DNA of 33,552 nucleotides from Gammaproteobacteria bacterium (GTDB lineage Bacteria; Pseudomonadota; Gammaproteobacteria; Pseudomonadales; Azotimanducaceae). Where the stretch lies: positions 1 through 33,552 of the forward strand of contig JABGVY010000541.1 in assembly GCA_018645845.1 (NCBI GenBank), written 5' to 3'. The notes beneath the pieces were generated by a model, which saw only the letters and a program-made list of their open reading frames with translations, did no database searches and was not told where the DNA came from. A program made the position numbers and the translations under genes. This document shows, in pieces, positions 32,364 through 33,552 of the stretch (positions are counted from its first letter, which is position 1; each line of letters begins with the position of its first letter).

Positions 32364-33552
32364 ATGACTGGCAGGGTCGCTACCGCTTTTAACAAACCTG
32401 AAACGGCCAACTTCTACCAGGACGCCGCACAGATCACCGGCAAATTGAAGCCCACCGAACCTCTGTACCTGTTTTGCCCTGACGCTCTTCAGGCTCGAGC
32501 CAATCGGTTTCTGACGCATTTTCCAGGCACAGTCAGTTATGCCGTCAAAGCCAACCCGGAAATCAGGGTGTTAGAAACCCTGGCCGCCACGGGCCTCCAA
32601 AACTTCGATGTCGCCTCACTCGATGAGGTTCGCCGAGTCTCAGAATATTGCCCGGGGTCGATACTTCATTACAACAATCCTGTTAAAGCAGAAGAAGCCA
32701 TCGCAGAGTCTTATTTAGGTTACGGTGTTCGCTCTTTCGCCCTCGACGAGATATCAGAGCTAGAAAAAATTCAGCGCTGCACCGGAGGTGATCCGAGTGT
32801 TACTTATACGGTTCGCTTCAAGCTGGCGCACGCCGGTGCAGCCTACGACTTCGGCAGCAAATTCGGGGCCACAGAAGACTATGCTGTTGAGTTATTGCAG
32901 GCCATTGAAAAAATCGGGGGCCGCTCTGCCCTGACCTTTCATCCCGGTTCACAGTGCACTGATCCGCAAATGTATGAGCGCTACCTGGAGGCGGCATCTC
33001 GCATCATTAACCGCGCCGGCAACCGCGCCGGCAACCGCGCCGGCAACCGCGCCGGCGTCAAGCCAACATTTATCAACGTGGGGGGTGGGTTCCCCGAGCA
33101 CTATCAAGGCACCACTATCCCGGCACTGGAAGAATACTTCGCGGTTATTTCTTCATCCATGAACAAATATTTTGACCGTGATATTCCGCTGATTTGCGAG
33201 CCTGGCAGAAGCATGGTCGCCTCATCGGTTTCTCTGTTAGCGCGAGTGATTCACGTGCGCGATTGTGGAAAAAGTTTGTTCGTCAACGACGGCGTATATG
33301 GCGGGATGCAAGAGCAATCCCTGGTGGATATCTGCTTGCCCGTGCGCGCCTGGAGGAGCGGTGAGGCACTGAGTGCTACTGAGACCGATTACCACGTATT
33401 CGGCCCCACCTGCGACCCGGTAGATCGCCTATCCAAGACGACGGCGCTCCCAAAGGAGCTGAGGACAGGCGACTATATCGAGTTCGGGTTAATGGGAGCC
33501 TACGGGTCCGCAACGACCACTACCTTCAATGGCTTTAGCTCCTGTACCTACG
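32364..33552 (+). CDS. PLP-dependent ornithine/diaminopimelate-type decarboxylase (fold III), 3' end cut
   Basis: The right window edge truncates this gene after 396 codons. Fold-type III decarboxylase features are present: PLP-binding Lys62 ('YAVKANP'), His193 ('TFHPGSQ'), the phosphate-binding 'GGGFP' (240-244), 'EPGR' (279-282) and the active-site 'CDPVD' (Cys350, Asp351, Asp354). The CDxxD form and overall pattern are closest to ornithine decarboxylase-like enzymes of polyamine synthesis, though related decarboxylases cannot be excluded. Residues 216-231 are an Asn-Arg-Ala-Gly tandem repeat inserted just before the glycine loop. An Lrp-type regulator is encoded divergently. Confidence 0.88.
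   Translation, partial: MTGRVATAFNKPETANFYQDAAQITGKLKPTEPLYLFCPDALQARANRFLTHFPGTVSYAVKANPEIRVLETLAATGLQNFDVASLDEVRRVSEYCPGSILHYNNPVKAEEAIAESYLGYGVRSFALDEISELEKIQRCTGGDPSVTYTVRFKLAHAGAAYDFGSKFGATEDYAVELLQAIEKIGGRSALTFHPGSQCTDPQMYERYLEAASRIINRAGNRAGNRAGNRAGVKPTFINVGGGFPEHYQGTTIPALEEYFAVISSSMNKYFDRDIPLICEPGRSMVASSVSLLARVIHVRDCGKSLFVNDGVYGGMQEQSLVDICLPVRAWRSGEALSATETDYHVFGPTCDPVDRLSKTTALPKELRTGDYIEFGLMGAYGSATTTTFNGFSSCTY
33009..33056 (+). repeat. Coding 12-bp tandem repeat (Asn-Arg-Ala-Gly x4)
   Basis: Four exact copies of AACCGCGCCGGC in frame within the decarboxylase gene encode four NRAG units at residues 216-231. They lie between a helix and the glycine-rich PLP phosphate loop. Exact identity of the copies indicates recent expansion by slippage. 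Confidence 0.95.

Overview
The window looks like a chromosomal stretch of a heterotrophic, probably marine, gammaproteobacterium. That is inferred from the gene content (homoprotocatechuate, carnitine and acyl-CoA catabolism, several secreted proteins and lipoproteins, a chromosomal-integron-type cassette array). No rRNA, tRNA or other taxonomic marker is present, so genus cannot be given. Both ends cut genes: an amidase at the left and a PLP decarboxylase at the right.

Layout. 1-2854: the end of an amidase, two secreted proteins of unknown function and a DUF3313-like lipoprotein. 3219-5145: a two-gene carnitine unit (BKACE-family cleavage enzyme plus L-carnitine dehydrogenase). 5157-7688 (minus): a duplicated DUF1538 membrane protein followed by two divergent P-II-like proteins with overlapping genes. 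8046-13833: Nudix hydrolase, DUF885 hydrolase, PNPOx-like flavoprotein, phytanoyl-CoA-dioxygenase-like enzyme and a spinster-type MFS transporter. 14263-about 16530: four small gene cassettes separated by attC recombination sites, with no integrase in the window, so a CALIN-type integron cassette cluster. 16571-25791: an aromatic catabolic region with hpaE-hpaD-hpaF-hpaH and a FAD monooxygenase on the minus strand, divergent from an hpaG-like gene, hpaR, a cytochrome P450 and an aromatic-acid MFS transporter. 26003-33552: two acyl-CoA dehydrogenases, a small membrane protein, a reductive-dehalogenase-like Fe-S protein paired with an aromatic amino acid transporter, an Lrp/AsnC regulator with a small downstream ORF, and a divergent ornithine/diaminopimelate-type decarboxylase.

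How the genes fit together. The hpa genes encode the meta-cleavage route of homoprotocatechuate (3,4-dihydroxyphenylacetate), a product of tyrosine and 4-hydroxyphenylacetate breakdown. The usual HpaBC hydroxylase and HpaI aldolase are not in the window; the neighbouring P450 and FAD monooxygenase are candidates for the entry hydroxylation. The reductive-dehalogenase-like protein lies 31 bp from an aromatic amino acid permease, which raises the hypothesis that halogenated tyrosines are imported, dehalogenated and fed to this region.

Less routine signals are the integron cassette cluster with two attC families and a truncated last site, the DUF1538/P-II module, candidate operators in the hpaE-hpaG divergent region whose centres are 63 bp apart, three short tandem repeats of 6 or 12 bp, an HpaF lacking its N-terminal proline, and a P450 lacking the I-helix threonine.
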